Shown: positions 8,325 to 18,796, counted from the stretch's first letter. The stretch is DNA of 64,000 nucleotides from Phenylobacterium sp. (GCF_030679875.1 NZ_JAUXSP010000006.1:62001-126000); one strand, 5' to 3'. Numbers and translations: made by a program. The notes: generated by a model from the letters alone, not told the origin.

Positions 8325-8350
8325 GTAACCCTGGGGGACAGGGACGCGAA
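8325..8350 (+). promoter_or_regulatory. SigF-type ECF promoter in front of sigF
   Basis: GTAACC at 8325-8330 and CGAA at 8347-8350 are separated by exactly 16 nt. This is the promoter reported for Caulobacter SigF (GTAACC-N16-CGAA). It lies just before the sigF-nrsF pair, so the sigma factor probably drives its own operon. Transcription would begin near 8356-8360, a few bases before the GTG start at 8367. Confidence 0.75.
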
Positions 8351-8366
8351 CCTGGGGTCGAATGGC

Positions 8367-8906
8367 GTGGAAGACATCGATCTGCAGATACAGAGCCTCA
8401 TTGCGCTCAGCCTGGCCGGCGATGGGGCGGCCTATGCACGGCTGCTGGCCTTGCTGGCGCCGCGCCTGCGGGCCTATTTCAGCCGGCGTCTGCCTGACCC
8501 CGCCGATGCGGAGGATCTCGTGCAGGAGACCTTGATCGCCATCCATACCAAGCGCGCGACCTATGACTCGAGGCTGGCCTTTGCGCCCTGGGTCTATGGG
8601 ATCGCCCGCTACAAGCTTATCGACCATTTCCGCCGTCGTGGTGTCCGACGTCACGTGCCCCTGGAGGCGGCGGGCGTGCTGCTCGCCGTATCCGACACCG
8701 AGGCGGGCGCGACCCGCGCCGACCTCCACCGCCTGCTGGCCAAGCTCCCAGCCCGGCAGCGTGGCCTGCTGGAGGACGTCCGGCTGCGCGGCCTGACCAT
8801 CGCCGAAGCCGCCGCGCGATACGGCTATACGGAGGGCGCGGCCAAGGTCGCCCTGCACCGAACCATGAAGTCCCTGTCCGCCAGCGTGGCCATCGATGAA
8901 GACTGA
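8367..8906 (+). CDS. sigF: ECF RNA polymerase sigma factor, SigF type
   Basis: The protein is 179 residues from GTG 8367. The open frame extends further upstream, but that part contains the sigma promoter and reads unlike protein. Region 2 includes DAEDLVQETLIAIHTKR and FAPWVYGIARYKLIDHFRRR (core binding and -10 recognition). Region 4 includes LPARQRGLLEDVRLRGLTIA and AARYGYTEGAAKVALHR (helix-turn-helix for -35). It overlaps the anti-sigma gene by 11 nt. In Caulobacter, SigF is held by the membrane protein NrsF and responds to heavy metal stress (chromate, cadmium). The same role is inferred here from the partner and promoter. Confidence 0.88.
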   Translation: MEDIDLQIQSLIALSLAGDGAAYARLLALLAPRLRAYFSRRLPDPADAEDLVQETLIAIHTKRATYDSRLAFAPWVYGIARYKLIDHFRRRGVRRHVPLEAAGVLLAVSDTEAGATRADLHRLLAKLPARQRGLLEDVRLRGLTIAEAAARYGYTEGAAKVALHRTMKSLSASVAIDED

Positions 8907-9537
8907 TGACCTGATCGCGGTCCTCGCCCTGGAGTCCCGCGGGCCGGGCCCTGGACGCCTGCGCCGCCAGATCGCGCTTTGGAGCGGCCTGGGCGCCCTG
9001 GCCGCCGCCGGGGTTGTTGTGGTCGCCATGGGTGCGCGCGCCGACCTGATGCAGGGGCCCGGCCTGGCGAATTTCATCGGCAAGGCAGGCTATACCTTGG
9101 CCCTGGCGGTCGTGGGGCTGTGGTTGCTTGATCGTCTGGGGCGACCGGGGGCGAGGGCTCGACGCGCCTGGATGGCGTTCATCCTCCTGACCGTGGGGGG
9201 CCTGGCGGCCGCGGGAGTGGACCTGGCGCTCACGCCCGCCGGGGCGCGGTACGCGCAGCTGATGGGGCAATCGGCCCTGATCTGCCCTTTGGCGATACTG
9301 ATTCTGAGCCTCTTTACGCTCGCCCCAGCCATGCTGGCCGCCAGGGGTTTTGCGCCGCTGAAGCCCGCCGCCGCCGGCGCCGCAACAGGCCTGTTGGCAG
9401 GGGGGCTCGCGGCCACCGCCTATGGCTTGCATTGCTCGGAGACCGCCGTGAGCTTCCTGGTGGTCTGGTATGGCCTGGGGGTGCTGGCGACGGGCGCCTT
9501 GGGTGCGATGATCGGCGCGCGCCTGCTGCGCTGGTGA
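8896..9537 (+). CDS. nrsF: NrsF family membrane anti-sigma factor (DUF1109)
   Basis: This 213-residue inner-membrane protein has a short cytoplasmic N-terminus (MKTDDLIAVLALES) and six hydrophobic segments. Cys130 (ALICPLA) and Cys180 (YGLHCSET) match the two conserved Cys that Caulobacter NrsF needs to sense its signal. The N-terminal helix is expected to bind SigF and keep it inactive until the signal arrives. The ATG overlaps the sigF end, so the two are translationally coupled. Its stop is immediately followed by the stop of the convergent ccoS. Confidence 0.88.
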   Translation: MKTDDLIAVLALESRGPGPGRLRRQIALWSGLGALAAAGVVVVAMGARADLMQGPGLANFIGKAGYTLALAVVGLWLLDRLGRPGARARRAWMAFILLTVGGLAAAGVDLALTPAGARYAQLMGQSALICPLAILILSLFTLAPAMLAARGFAPLKPAAAGAATGLLAGGLAATAYGLHCSETAVSFLVVWYGLGVLATGALGAMIGARLLRW

Positions 9538-9693
9538 TCAGCCGATCTTGTTGTCGGAGTCGTCCATCAGGATGCGCGCGGCGTCGCCGTCCGGGTCATC
9601 GTACTGGCCGCTGCGCAGGGTCCACCAGAAGGCGCCAAGGCCCGCCAGGCCTATGGCGACCGAAATGGGGGCGAGGATCAGGATGATACCCAT
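9538..9693 (-). CDS. ccoS: cbb3-type cytochrome oxidase assembly protein CcoS
   Basis: This 51-residue protein (MGIILILAPISVAIGLAGLG ... DDPDGDAARILMDDSDNKIG) has a single N-terminal membrane helix, then FWWTLRSGQYDD and a short acidic tail. That is the usual CcoS pattern. CcoS is needed to insert haem and copper into the cbb3 catalytic subunit. Its ATG overlaps the ccoI stop codon (TGATG), which supports translational coupling and this start. Confidence 0.9.
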   Translation of the reverse strand: MGIILILAPISVAIGLAGLGAFWWTLRSGQYDDPDGDAARILMDDSDNKIG

Positions 9694-11873
9694 CAGGCTT
9701 TCCCGGCTCCCTGCATGCGCAGGGCGTTGAGGGTCACCACCAGGGACGAGCCGGACATGGCCAGGGCCGCGATCAACGGATTGACGAAGCCAAGCATGGC
9801 CAGCGGGATGGCGCCCAGATTGTAGAGGGCCGAGAAGCCAAAGTTCTCCAGGGCCCGGCTGCGGGCGGCGCGGGCCACCCGAATGGAGTCGGACACAGCG
9901 CCCAGCGATTCACCGGAGAAGACCAGGTCGGCGGCGTTCTGGCTGGCGTCGAGGGCGCCGCCAGGCGCCATGGCGGCATGGGCCTTGGCCAGGGCGGCGG
10001 TGTCATTGAGGCCGTCGCCCACCATCAGCACCTTGCGGCCCTGGGCGGCGAGGGCGTCGATGGCGGCCGCCTTGTCCTGCGGCGTCAGGCCAGACCGCCA
10101 GTGATCGATGTCGAGGGTCTGGGCGGCCCGCGCCACCGGACCCTCCAGGTCCCCGGACAGGATTTCGACGCTGAGGCCCAGGGCCCGCAGCTCGGCGATG
10201 GTCTGCGCCGCGTCGGGACGTAGCTGATCTGAGAAGCGGAATCGGACGCAGGTGTCGCCCTCATAGGCGAACCAGAGCTCGGTCTCACCGGCGCGGACGG
10301 CCTCAAGCCCGACAAAGCTGGCCCGGCCCAGGCGGGCCCGGCGGCCGTTGATAATGCCCGTGACGCCCTGTCCAGGGGTCTCGAGCACATCGGTCGCGCG
10401 GGGACCGGGGCCCGCTTCGGCCGCCAGGGCCCGGGCCAGGGGGTGGGCCGATGCGCGGGCGAGCGGCGCGGCCAGGGCCAGGGCCTGGGCAGGCGCGTCG
10501 ATCAGGCTGGGACGGCCCTCAGTCAGAACGCCGGTCTTGTCGAACACCACATGATCCACCTCCGCCAGGCGCTCAAGGGCTGCGCCGGACTTGACCAGCA
10601 CCCCCTTGCGGAACAGCCGCGCCGAGGCGGTGATCTGCACCGCGGGTACGGCCAGGCCGAGCGCGCAGGGACAGGTGATGATCAGCAGGGCCACGGCCCG
10701 CAGCAGGGCCTCGCGGGGGCCAAGACCGAAGGCCAGGCCGCCCAGGAAGGTGATGGCGGCGACCGAGTGGATTACGGGCACGTAGACTGCGGCGGCCTTG
10801 TCGGCGAGGCGGACATAGAGGGACTTGTTCTGGGCGCCGGCCTCCACCAGACGGGCGATGGCCGCCACGGCGGAGTCCTCAGACCGGGCGATGGCCAGGA
10901 TGCGCAGCTGCCCGGTCAGATTGACCGAGCCCGCCCGGCAGGTGTCGCCAGGGCGCACGTCCACTGGCGCGGTTTCACCGGTCAGCAGGGCATTGTCCAG
11001 TTCGGAGACCCCGTCCTCGACAAAGCCGTCGACGGGGATGCGCTCGCCGGGGCGGACCAGGATCCGCTCGCCGACCGCGACCTCGCCCAGCGGCTTGACC
11101 CGCTCAAGGCCGTCCTGACCCAGCACGGTGGCGGCGGGCGCCTGAAGGGCCAGAAGGTCGGCGGCCGCGCTGCGGGCCCGGGCCCGCAGGCGATGATCCA
11201 GCCAGCGACCGATCAGCAGGAGGAACAGCAGCGAGACAGCGGCGTCGAAATAGGCGTCCCGGCCGTTCAGGAAGGTCTCAACGAAGCTGATGAACAGGGT
11301 GAGGATGACCCCGACCGAGATCGGCACGTCCATATTGGCCTTGCCAGCCTTCAGCGAGCGCCAGGCGGACTCGAAGAAGGGCAGGCCCGCATAGATGGCG
11401 CACGGAGTGGCGACGATGGCCGACAGCCATAGCATCACGCTGCGGGTTGCGGGGCCCAGCTCCTGGCCAAACAGGCCCGCCCAGACGGGCACGGAGAACA
11501 TCATGGCGTTGCCCGCCCCAAAGCCCGCGACGGCCAGGGCCAGGATCAGCCGCCGGCTCTCCTTGTCATGGGCCTCCACGGCCTTGGCCGGGTCGAACGG
11601 GGTGGCGGGATAGCCGAGCTTGTCCAGGGTGGCGATAACGCGGCCAGCGTCGCCCTTTGACGAGGCAAAGCGCACTGAAAGCCGCCCTTCAGTGAGGTTC
11701 AATCGTGCGGCGGCGACATCGGGAAGGGCGGCGACGCCGGCTTCGATCTTGGACATGCAGGCCGCGCATCGGGCCCCCTTGACCAACAGTTCAAGGTTGG
11801 CGGTCCCGTCCTTGTCCTGGCGCAGAAAGGCCGAGAGGTCAGGGGCGCGCGCCAGATCGTAGGTCAGGGCCAT
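9693..11873 (-). CDS. ccoI: Copper-translocating P-type ATPase CcoI (FixI)
   Basis: The protein has 726 residues. An N-terminal metal-binding domain carries CAAC (Cys36, Cys39). Eight membrane segments follow, with the transmembrane CPC of TCPCALGLAVP near residue 400. The phosphorylation motif DKTGVLTEG is near 444 and the hinge motif GDGLNDTAAL near 620. CcoI exports copper to the periplasm for delivery to the CuB centre of cbb3 oxidase, not for detoxification. The ccoGHIS setting supports this over CopA. It starts within the last 10 nt of ccoH. Confidence 0.93.
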   Translation of the reverse strand: MALTYDLARAPDLSAFLRQDKDGTANLELLVKGARCAACMSKIEAGVAALPDVAAARLNLTEGRLSVRFASSKGDAGRVIATLDKLGYPATPFDPAKAVEAHDKESRRLILALAVAGFGAGNAMMFSVPVWAGLFGQELGPATRSVMLWLSAIVATPCAIYAGLPFFESAWRSLKAGKANMDVPISVGVILTLFISFVETFLNGRDAYFDAAVSLLFLLLIGRWLDHRLRARARSAAADLLALQAPAATVLGQDGLERVKPLGEVAVGERILVRPGERIPVDGFVEDGVSELDNALLTGETAPVDVRPGDTCRAGSVNLTGQLRILAIARSEDSAVAAIARLVEAGAQNKSLYVRLADKAAAVYVPVIHSVAAITFLGGLAFGLGPREALLRAVALLIITCPCALGLAVPAVQITASARLFRKGVLVKSGAALERLAEVDHVVFDKTGVLTEGRPSLIDAPAQALALAAPLARASAHPLARALAAEAGPGPRATDVLETPGQGVTGIINGRRARLGRASFVGLEAVRAGETELWFAYEGDTCVRFRFSDQLRPDAAQTIAELRALGLSVEILSGDLEGPVARAAQTLDIDHWRSGLTPQDKAAAIDALAAQGRKVLMVGDGLNDTAALAKAHAAMAPGGALDASQNAADLVFSGESLGAVSDSIRVARAARSRALENFGFSALYNLGAIPLAMLGFVNPLIAALAMSGSSLVVTLNALRMQGAGKA

Positions 11874-12364
11874 GTCAGTCGACGCTCGGCTTCAAACAGC
11901 TGGCCTTTGGCGTCCTGGGCCTGGAAGGTGAGGTCCCAGGCCCCGGTGACGCCGCCCAGGCGGGCGACGTAGAGGCCAGGCTCGGTCTCACGAAACCGCG
12001 GCGTAAGGGCGCCTGCGCCGGTGGCGGGCCGTTGCAGCTTTCCAACCAGGGACAGGCCACGCAGCGGGGCGCCCTCGGCGTCCAGGAGACGCACGGCCAC
12101 GGCGTCGGGCTCCGCACCGGCGGCGGCGCGCCAGCCGAGCTTCGCCTGAGCCGCCTGGCGGGCGAGCTTGGCGTTGTGGGCGAGGCCATCCTCATAGGGA
12201 GTGACGGAGACTTCTCCGGGAAAGGTGCGCAGGGCGGCGGTGATGAACACCGCATTGACCGCCGTGATGACCCCGAAGAACATGATCATGGCGACCAGCA
12301 CGTGCCAGCCGCGGATGCGAAACCCATCCGTGCGATCTGCGTCTGTGGTTTCCATGAGGCTCAT
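11864..12364 (-). CDS. ccoH: cbb3 oxidase assembly protein CcoH (FixH)
   Basis: The protein has 166 residues: a cytoplasmic N-terminus, one membrane helix (HVLVAMIMFFGVITAVNAVF) and a periplasmic domain beginning TFPGEVSVTPYEDGLAHN. The motif around the YEDGLxHN segment (usually Y..GLxYN) is typical of FixH. CcoH associates with CcoP and stabilises the cbb3 complex. Its start overlaps the ccoG stop by 4 nt and its end overlaps ccoI, so it is part of one tightly coupled operon. Confidence 0.9.
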   Translation of the reverse strand: MSLMETTDADRTDGFRIRGWHVLVAMIMFFGVITAVNAVFITAALRTFPGEVSVTPYEDGLAHNAKLARQAAQAKLGWRAAAGAEPDAVAVRLLDAEGAPLRGLSLVGKLQRPATGAGALTPRFRETEPGLYVARLGGVTGAWDLTFQAQDAKGQLFEAERRLTWP

Positions 12365-13869
12365 CGCGCGTTCGCGGCTCCAGAGAGGAAGGTGGTCGTC
12401 ACGGCCTGGGTGGCCCCGGCGGCCTGGACGGTGAAGGTGGCGGGCATGTTGGTCTGGGGCAGAGCCTCGGGCGAGGCCGTCACAAAGACCCGGACCGCGC
12501 GGACCTGATTGGGCTCGACGCTCAGGGCCACGGGGCCCTGGGTGACGTCGGCGCCAGGTGTCTTGATCTGCGCCCCGGCCACGCCGCTGAACGCCACCTG
12601 GGCGGTGACCGGCTCAAAGGTCCGGTTGGCGATCTTCAGGGTGTAGCTGTTGCGGACGTCGCCATCCTGCATCCGCACGAAGGTGGGGTTGCGGTCGCGA
12701 AGAACGTGGACGTCCAGCGGGCTGCGGGTGGCCAGGCCCCAGAGGGTCAGTCCCCCCACCAGGGCGAGAGCGCCGGCATAGTAGAGGGTGCGGGGGCGGA
12801 TCAGCTTGTAGACCGGCTTTTCCCCGCAGGACCGGGCGGCGACGGCCGCATCGGTGTCATAGGCGATGAGGCCTTTGGGCCGGCCGACCTTGACCATGAT
12901 CTCGTCGCAGGCGTCGACGCACAGGCCGCAGTTGATGCACTCCAGCTGGGAACCGTTGCGGATGTCGATGCCCATGGGACAGACCACCACACAGGCGTTG
13001 CAGTCGATGCAGTCGCCCCGACCTTCCCAGGATGCGCCCTTCTTGTGCGGCGCCCGGGGCTCGCCACGATCAGAGAGGTAGGTGACCTGGAGGGAGTGCT
13101 GGTCGAGCATGGCCCCCTGGATGCGGGGCCAGGGACACATATAGATGCAGACCTGCTCGCGCATGGCCCCGGCCAGGGCGTAGGTGGTGAAGGTCAGGAT
13201 GGCGCAGGAGACATAGGCGGTCATCGGCGCCTGGCCGACCCAGAAGTCCCGCAGCAGGCTGGGCGCATCGTGGAAGTAGAAAATCCACGCCCCGCCGGTG
13301 CCAAACGCCACGGCCAGCCAGGTGGCGTGCTTGCCGCTCTTGCGCCAGGCCTTGTTGATCGACCAGGGGGAGGCATCGAGCTTCATCCGGGCGTTACGGT
13401 CGCCCTCGAACATCCGCTCGATATAGATGTAGAGGTCAGTCCAGACGGTCTGGGGACAGGCGTAGCCGCACCACAGGCGGCCAAACAGGGCCGAGGTTAG
13501 GAACAGGGCCAGGGCGGCGATGACCAGCAGCCCGGTGATGAAGTACACCTCCTGGGGCCAGAGCTGGATGAAGAAGAAGTAGAAACGCCGGCCGGCGAAG
13601 TCCACGAGCACCGCCTGGTCCGGCAGGTCGCCGGGGCGATCCCAGCGGATCCAGGGGGTGACGTAATAGACGGCCAGGGTGAGGACCAGCAGGATCCACT
13701 TGATGTTCCGCCAGCGACCCTGGACCAGCTTGGGATAGATCGGCGTGCGCGGCTTGTAGAGCCCGCCCCCGGCGTCACCCTTTCCCCGCGCCCGCGCGGC
13801 GGCCGACCGCGGCCCCTTGGGGGCCGGGTCGCCCTCGGGGGGCTTGGTGCGGTCGATGACGACGGTCAT
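12361..13869 (-). CDS. ccoG: cbb3 maturation cupric reductase CcoG (FixG-like ferredoxin)
   Basis: This 502-residue membrane protein has five or so helices and a cytoplasmic ferredoxin-like part with two 4Fe-4S cluster motifs, CIDCNACVVVCPMGIDIRNG and LECINCGLCVDACDEIM. The membrane domain carries the Cys-containing segments YACPQTVWTD and YMCPWPRIQG. The C-terminal Ig-like domain (NSYTLKIANRTFEPVTAQVA) is periplasmic. CcoG reduces Cu(II) to Cu(I) for insertion into cbb3 oxidase. It starts 9 nt after ccoP ends. Confidence 0.93.
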   Translation of the reverse strand: MTVVIDRTKPPEGDPAPKGPRSAAARARGKGDAGGGLYKPRTPIYPKLVQGRWRNIKWILLVLTLAVYYVTPWIRWDRPGDLPDQAVLVDFAGRRFYFFFIQLWPQEVYFITGLLVIAALALFLTSALFGRLWCGYACPQTVWTDLYIYIERMFEGDRNARMKLDASPWSINKAWRKSGKHATWLAVAFGTGGAWIFYFHDAPSLLRDFWVGQAPMTAYVSCAILTFTTYALAGAMREQVCIYMCPWPRIQGAMLDQHSLQVTYLSDRGEPRAPHKKGASWEGRGDCIDCNACVVVCPMGIDIRNGSQLECINCGLCVDACDEIMVKVGRPKGLIAYDTDAAVAARSCGEKPVYKLIRPRTLYYAGALALVGGLTLWGLATRSPLDVHVLRDRNPTFVRMQDGDVRNSYTLKIANRTFEPVTAQVAFSGVAGAQIKTPGADVTQGPVALSVEPNQVRAVRVFVTASPEALPQTNMPATFTVQAAGATQAVTTTFLSGAANAR

Positions 13870-13878
13870 GGCTCAGTC

Positions 13879-14745
13879 CTATCGCCCGCCGGCGTTGGCG
13901 TGGACGTACACGGCCAGGGCCTTCAGGGTTTCATCGTCGAAGCGTCCAGCCCAGGCTGGCATGACGCCGTTGCGGCCCGACCAGATCTGGGTGCGGATCT
14001 CTTCGCGCGAGGCGCCGTAGAGCCACTCCGCGTCGGTGAGGTTTGGCGCGCCCTGCGTGTGATCGCCCAGGCCCGCCGCTCCATGACAGGAGGCGCATTG
14101 CTCCGCGTAGATCGGACGGGCGCGACCCACGGCCTCCTGGTCGGCCTCGCGGCGGGACAGGACCATGACCAGTTCGGTCAGGTCGTTGATCTGCGCCGAG
14201 GTCAGCAGCTGGTCACGGCCAAAGGCCGGCATCTGCGAGAACCGGGCGCCCTCCGCCCCGGAGCGGATGCCCACCTGGAGGGTCTGATGGATGCCGTCCA
14301 GCGTGCCGTCCCAGAGCCAGATGTCGTCCAGCAGGTTGGGGTAGCCCTTGGCGCCGGCGCCGCCCACCCCATGACAGGTGGCGCAGTTGTCGCCAAACAC
14401 CGACTGGCCGACGGCCAGGGCGTACTGTTGGAGGTCGGGGTCGGCCTCGATCTCCTGCAGGGTGGCGTTGGTCAGGCGCGCGGCGCCTTCGCCGCGAACC
14501 TCCCGCAGGGTCTCAAGCTCCCGGGCCACCTGGGCGCGGTCGGAGTGGCCCATGACGCCCTTGGTGTAGCCATTGATGCCCGGCCAGGCAGGCATCAGGA
14601 TCCAGTAGACAATGGCGTAGGCGACGCAGGCCCAGAACACCCACAGCCACCAGCGGGGCAGGGGATTGTCCAGTTCCTTGATGCCGTCCCACTCGTGACC
14701 CGTGGTCTCGACGCCGGTGACCTCGTCGGTCTCACGCTTGGACAT
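13879..14745 (-). CDS. ccoP: cbb3-type cytochrome c oxidase subunit III (dihaem cytochrome c)
   Basis: I chose the ATG at 14745 (MSKRETDEV, 288 residues) because GAGGA lies 7-8 nt upstream. An earlier ATG at 14757 has poor spacing. The N-terminus is cytoplasmic, followed by a membrane helix (RWWLWVFWACVAYAIVYWIL) and a periplasmic part with two haem c sites, CATCH and CASCH. It passes electrons from cytochrome c to CcoO and CcoN. Start and ccoQ end overlap by 14 nt. Confidence 0.93.
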   Translation of the reverse strand: MSKRETDEVTGVETTGHEWDGIKELDNPLPRWWLWVFWACVAYAIVYWILMPAWPGINGYTKGVMGHSDRAQVARELETLREVRGEGAARLTNATLQEIEADPDLQQYALAVGQSVFGDNCATCHGVGGAGAKGYPNLLDDIWLWDGTLDGIHQTLQVGIRSGAEGARFSQMPAFGRDQLLTSAQINDLTELVMVLSRREADQEAVGRARPIYAEQCASCHGAAGLGDHTQGAPNLTDAEWLYGASREEIRTQIWSGRNGVMPAWAGRFDDETLKALAVYVHANAGGR

Positions 14746-14911
14746 TGTCGTCCTCATCCTTCTCGAGGGGCAGCATGGAGGCGCGGCGGAAGGCCTCGCC
14801 GTTTTTGGGCCAGAGGGCGTAGGCCACGCCCGCGGCGAAGATGGCGGCGAAGTAGAGGGTGCCGCCCTGCTGGGCGAACATCGCCACGGTTTCGTAGGTC
14901 AGGCCGCTCAT
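14732..14911 (-). CDS. ccoQ: cbb3-type oxidase subunit IV CcoQ
   Basis: This is a 59-residue protein: [20 protein letters not shown], a membrane helix ([14 protein letters not shown]), then the typical [20 protein letters not shown] tail. CcoQ is a small accessory subunit that stabilises the cbb3 complex. Its ATG overlaps the ccoO stop (ATGA), which fixes the start. The gene lies in the expected place between ccoO and ccoP. Confidence 0.9.
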   Translation of the reverse strand: MSGLTYETVAMFAQQGGTLYFAAIFAAGVAYALWPKNGEAFRRASMLPLEKDEDDNVQA

Positions 14912-15651
14912 CGCAGGTTCTCCGGGGCTTCGGCCTCGTAGGTGGAGAAGTCGACCAGGGTGCCGAGCATCTGCATGTAGGCGATCAGGGCGTCCATCTC
15001 GGTCAGACGGGCCGGGTCGCCGTCGAAGTCCCGCTGCAGCACCGCCTCGCCATAGCGTCCCTTGAAGTCGCGGGCCGGAGCGAACGGGTCGGCCTGGGTC
15101 ATCAGGTCGGCCTTGGCGTTGTCGATCATGTCCTGGGTGTAGGGCACGCCGACCTTGGTCATGGCGGCCAGCTTGGCCTGGACGTCCTTGAGCTCAAGCT
15201 CACGCCCCGAGAGGAAGGCGTAGGGCGGCATCACCGACTCCGGCACCACCGAGCGGGGATCGATCAGGTGGTCGCGGTGCCAGTCGTCGGAATACTTGCC
15301 GCCGACCCGGGCCAGATCGGGGCCTGTACGCTTGGACCCCCACTGGAAGGGGTGGTCGTACATGCTCTCGGCCGCCAGGCTGTAGTGGCCGTAGCGCTCC
15401 ACCTCGTCGCGGAGCGGGCGGATCATCTGTGAGTGACAGTTGTAGCAGCCCTCGCGGATGTAGATGTCGCGACCCGCCAGCTCGAGGGGGGTGTAGGGGC
15501 GAACCCCCTTCACCTTCTCGATCGTGCTCTCCAGGTAGAAGAGCGGGGCGATCTCCACCAGGCCTCCGACCGAGACCACCACCAGGATGGCGACGGTCAG
15601 GAGGATGGAGCGGCGTTCCAGAACGCCGTGCTTTTTCCAGATATTTTTCAT
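14908..15651 (-). CDS. ccoO: cbb3-type cytochrome c oxidase subunit II (monohaem cytochrome c)
   Basis: The protein has 247 residues with an N-terminal membrane anchor ([20 protein letters not shown]) and the haem c site [15 protein letters not shown]. The conserved segments [11 protein letters not shown] and VMPPYAFL provide the surroundings and the Met ligand. It relays electrons to the CcoN active site on the periplasmic side. It begins 11 nt after the ccoN stop. Confidence 0.95.
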   Translation of the reverse strand: MKNIWKKHGVLERRSILLTVAILVVVSVGGLVEIAPLFYLESTIEKVKGVRPYTPLELAGRDIYIREGCYNCHSQMIRPLRDEVERYGHYSLAAESMYDHPFQWGSKRTGPDLARVGGKYSDDWHRDHLIDPRSVVPESVMPPYAFLSGRELELKDVQAKLAAMTKVGVPYTQDMIDNAKADLMTQADPFAPARDFKGRYGEAVLQRDFDGDPARLTEMDALIAYMQMLGTLVDFSTYEAEAPENLR

Positions 15652-15661
15652 CAGAGCCCCC

Positions 15662-17311
<1,650 letters not shown>

Positions 17312-17372
17312 GTTCCCCAGCGACTCGGTGCGAAAGACCGATCACCTCTGACGCGCTGCAACACCGGGGGCT

Positions 17373-17386
17373 TTGATCCATCTCAA
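17373..17386 (-). promoter_or_regulatory. FNR/FixK-type anaerobox between ccoN and a divergent gene
   Basis: TTGATCCATCTCAA matches the FNR/FixK consensus TTGAT-N4-ATCAA at 9 of 10 fixed bases. Its centre is 68 nt from the ccoN start and ~56 nt from the divergent ATG at 17436, so it could control both. FixK activates fixNOQP/ccoNOQP in alphaproteobacteria under low oxygen. The regulator itself is not in this window. Confidence 0.7.
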
Positions 17387-17435
17387 GGCCAGGCTTGGCG
17401 GCTATGGCGAACAAGGGCCAAAGAGGAGTCAGTTC

Positions 17436-17690
17436 ATGCGCGCGTTGTTTCTGCACGATCGGGATTCGCGGATCATTGCCGGGGTCGCGGCCTGGGTCGG
17501 CGCTGCGCTCAGCGCGGAGTACGCCTGGCTGCACGCCCGCTCGACCGCGGCGCTCTACGGCGCGATCTGCGGCGAAGGGCCGCTCGTCCACTGCGCCGCC
17601 TGCTACGCCGCCCCGATGCTCGCCCTGGCCGGGATCGCCCTGCTGGCCCCGGTGGGGCTGCAGGCGCTACGGGTGAGAGCGGGGCGGTAG
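17436..17690 (+). CDS. Small Cys-containing membrane protein of unknown function
   Basis: I do not recognise this 84-residue protein. It has two predicted membrane segments (residues ~12-30 and ~58-78), with a loop holding Cys45 and a CxxC pair, Cys53 and Cys56 (VHCAACYAAP). AAGAGGAG lies 7 nt before ATG 17436, a strong ribosome binding site; longer in-frame starts upstream lack one. It is transcribed away from ccoN and shares its FNR-type box, so a low-oxygen role is plausible, such as redox or metal handling linked to cbb3 oxidase. This is inference from position and Cys pattern. Confidence 0.65.
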   Translation: MRALFLHDRDSRIIAGVAAWVGAALSAEYAWLHARSTAALYGAICGEGPLVHCAACYAAPMLALAGIALLAPVGLQALRVRAGR

Positions 17691-17791
17691 GCCAGTCCCG
17701 CCGGGGGCAGGAGGGCCGTAGGGGTCAGTGGTCGAAAGGTGGAACGGTCCGGTGTATAGGGCGCTCAAACCCCACCGGACTTTAAGAGCCC

Positions 17792-18796
17792 TTGACCCTC
17801 ACAAAGCCCTTCCAACCCCATCGTCTGTCCGTCGCCCCCATGATGGACTGGACGGACCGGCATTGCCGGAGCCTGCACCGGGTGCTGTCGCGGCGGGCGC
17901 TGCTCTATACCGAGATGGTCACCACCGGCGCGGTGCTGCATGGGGATCGGGCGCGGTTGCTGGGCTACGACGCGGGCGAACATCCCGTGGCCCTGCAGCT
18001 GGGCGGATCTGTTCCGGCTGACCTTGTGGCGGCCGCCAAGATCGGCGCGGACCTGGGCTATGACGAGATCAACCTCAATGTCGGCTGTCCCTCCGACCGG
18101 GTGCAGAGCGGGCGGTTCGGCGCCTGCCTGATGCGCGAGCCGGCCCTGGTGGCCGAGTGCATGGCCGCCATCGGGGCCGCCGTGGACGTGCCGGCCACTG
18201 TCAAATGCCGCATCGGGGTGGATGACCAGGACCCGGAAGAGAGCCTGTTCACCCTGGTCGACCTCTGCGCTCAGGCCGGGGTGCGCAGCTTTGTCGTCCA
18301 TGCCCGCAAGGCCTGGCTGAAGGGCCTTTCGCCCAAGGAGAACCGGGATGTCCCGCCCCTGGACTACGACCTGGTCTACCAGCTGAAGCGCGAGCGCCCT
18401 GACCTGACCATCGTCCTCAATGGCGGCGTTCCCGACCTGGCGGCGACCGTCACGCATCTGGCGCAGGTGGACGGGGTGATGCTGGGCCGGGCGGCCTATC
18501 ACACGCCGGAAATCCTGGGCGCCGTGGATGCTGAGGTGTTCGGCGAGGGCGAGGTGATCGATTCCGCCGCCGCCGTGGAGCTCTATCGCCCCTATCTCGC
18601 CGCCCGCCTCCAGGAGGGAACGTCGCTCGCGGCCATGAGCCGGCATATGCTGGGTCTGTTCCACGGCCGTCCCGGCGCCCGGGCCTGGCGGCGCATTCTG
18701 ACGGTGGAGGGCGTGAAGCCTGGGGCCGGGCTTGAGGTGGTGGACGCCGCCCTGGCCGCCGTGACCCAGGCGCGGGAGTCGCGGGACGCCGCCTAG
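17792..18796 (+). CDS. dusA: tRNA-dihydrouridine(20/20a) synthase DusA
   Basis: This 334-residue FMN enzyme reduces uridine to dihydrouridine in the tRNA D-loop with NADPH. The TIM-barrel motifs are APMMDWTDRHCR, GYDEINLNVGCPSDRVQ and GRFGACLM (the likely catalytic Cys112), then VKCRIGVDD, FVVHARKAWLKGLSPKENR and VMLGRAAYHTPEIL. The start used is TTG at 17792 with AAGAG close upstream; the first ATG (17840) would remove the first barrel strand. The KGLSPKENR segment marks the DusA subgroup. It is convergent with the GNAT gene and overlaps its end by 4 nt. Confidence 0.93.
   Translation: MTLTKPFQPHRLSVAPMMDWTDRHCRSLHRVLSRRALLYTEMVTTGAVLHGDRARLLGYDAGEHPVALQLGGSVPADLVAAAKIGADLGYDEINLNVGCPSDRVQSGRFGACLMREPALVAECMAAIGAAVDVPATVKCRIGVDDQDPEESLFTLVDLCAQAGVRSFVVHARKAWLKGLSPKENRDVPPLDYDLVYQLKRERPDLTIVLNGGVPDLAATVTHLAQVDGVMLGRAAYHTPEILGAVDAEVFGEGEVIDSAAAVELYRPYLAARLQEGTSLAAMSRHMLGLFHGRPGARAWRRILTVEGVKPGAGLEVVDAALAAVTQARESRDAA

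Noticed and set aside
8190..9083. Long minus-strand extension of the dehydrogenase frame to 9083
   Set aside because: It runs antisense across sigF and nrsF, and the lipoprotein signal begins at 8189; the extension is a GC-rich shadow frame.
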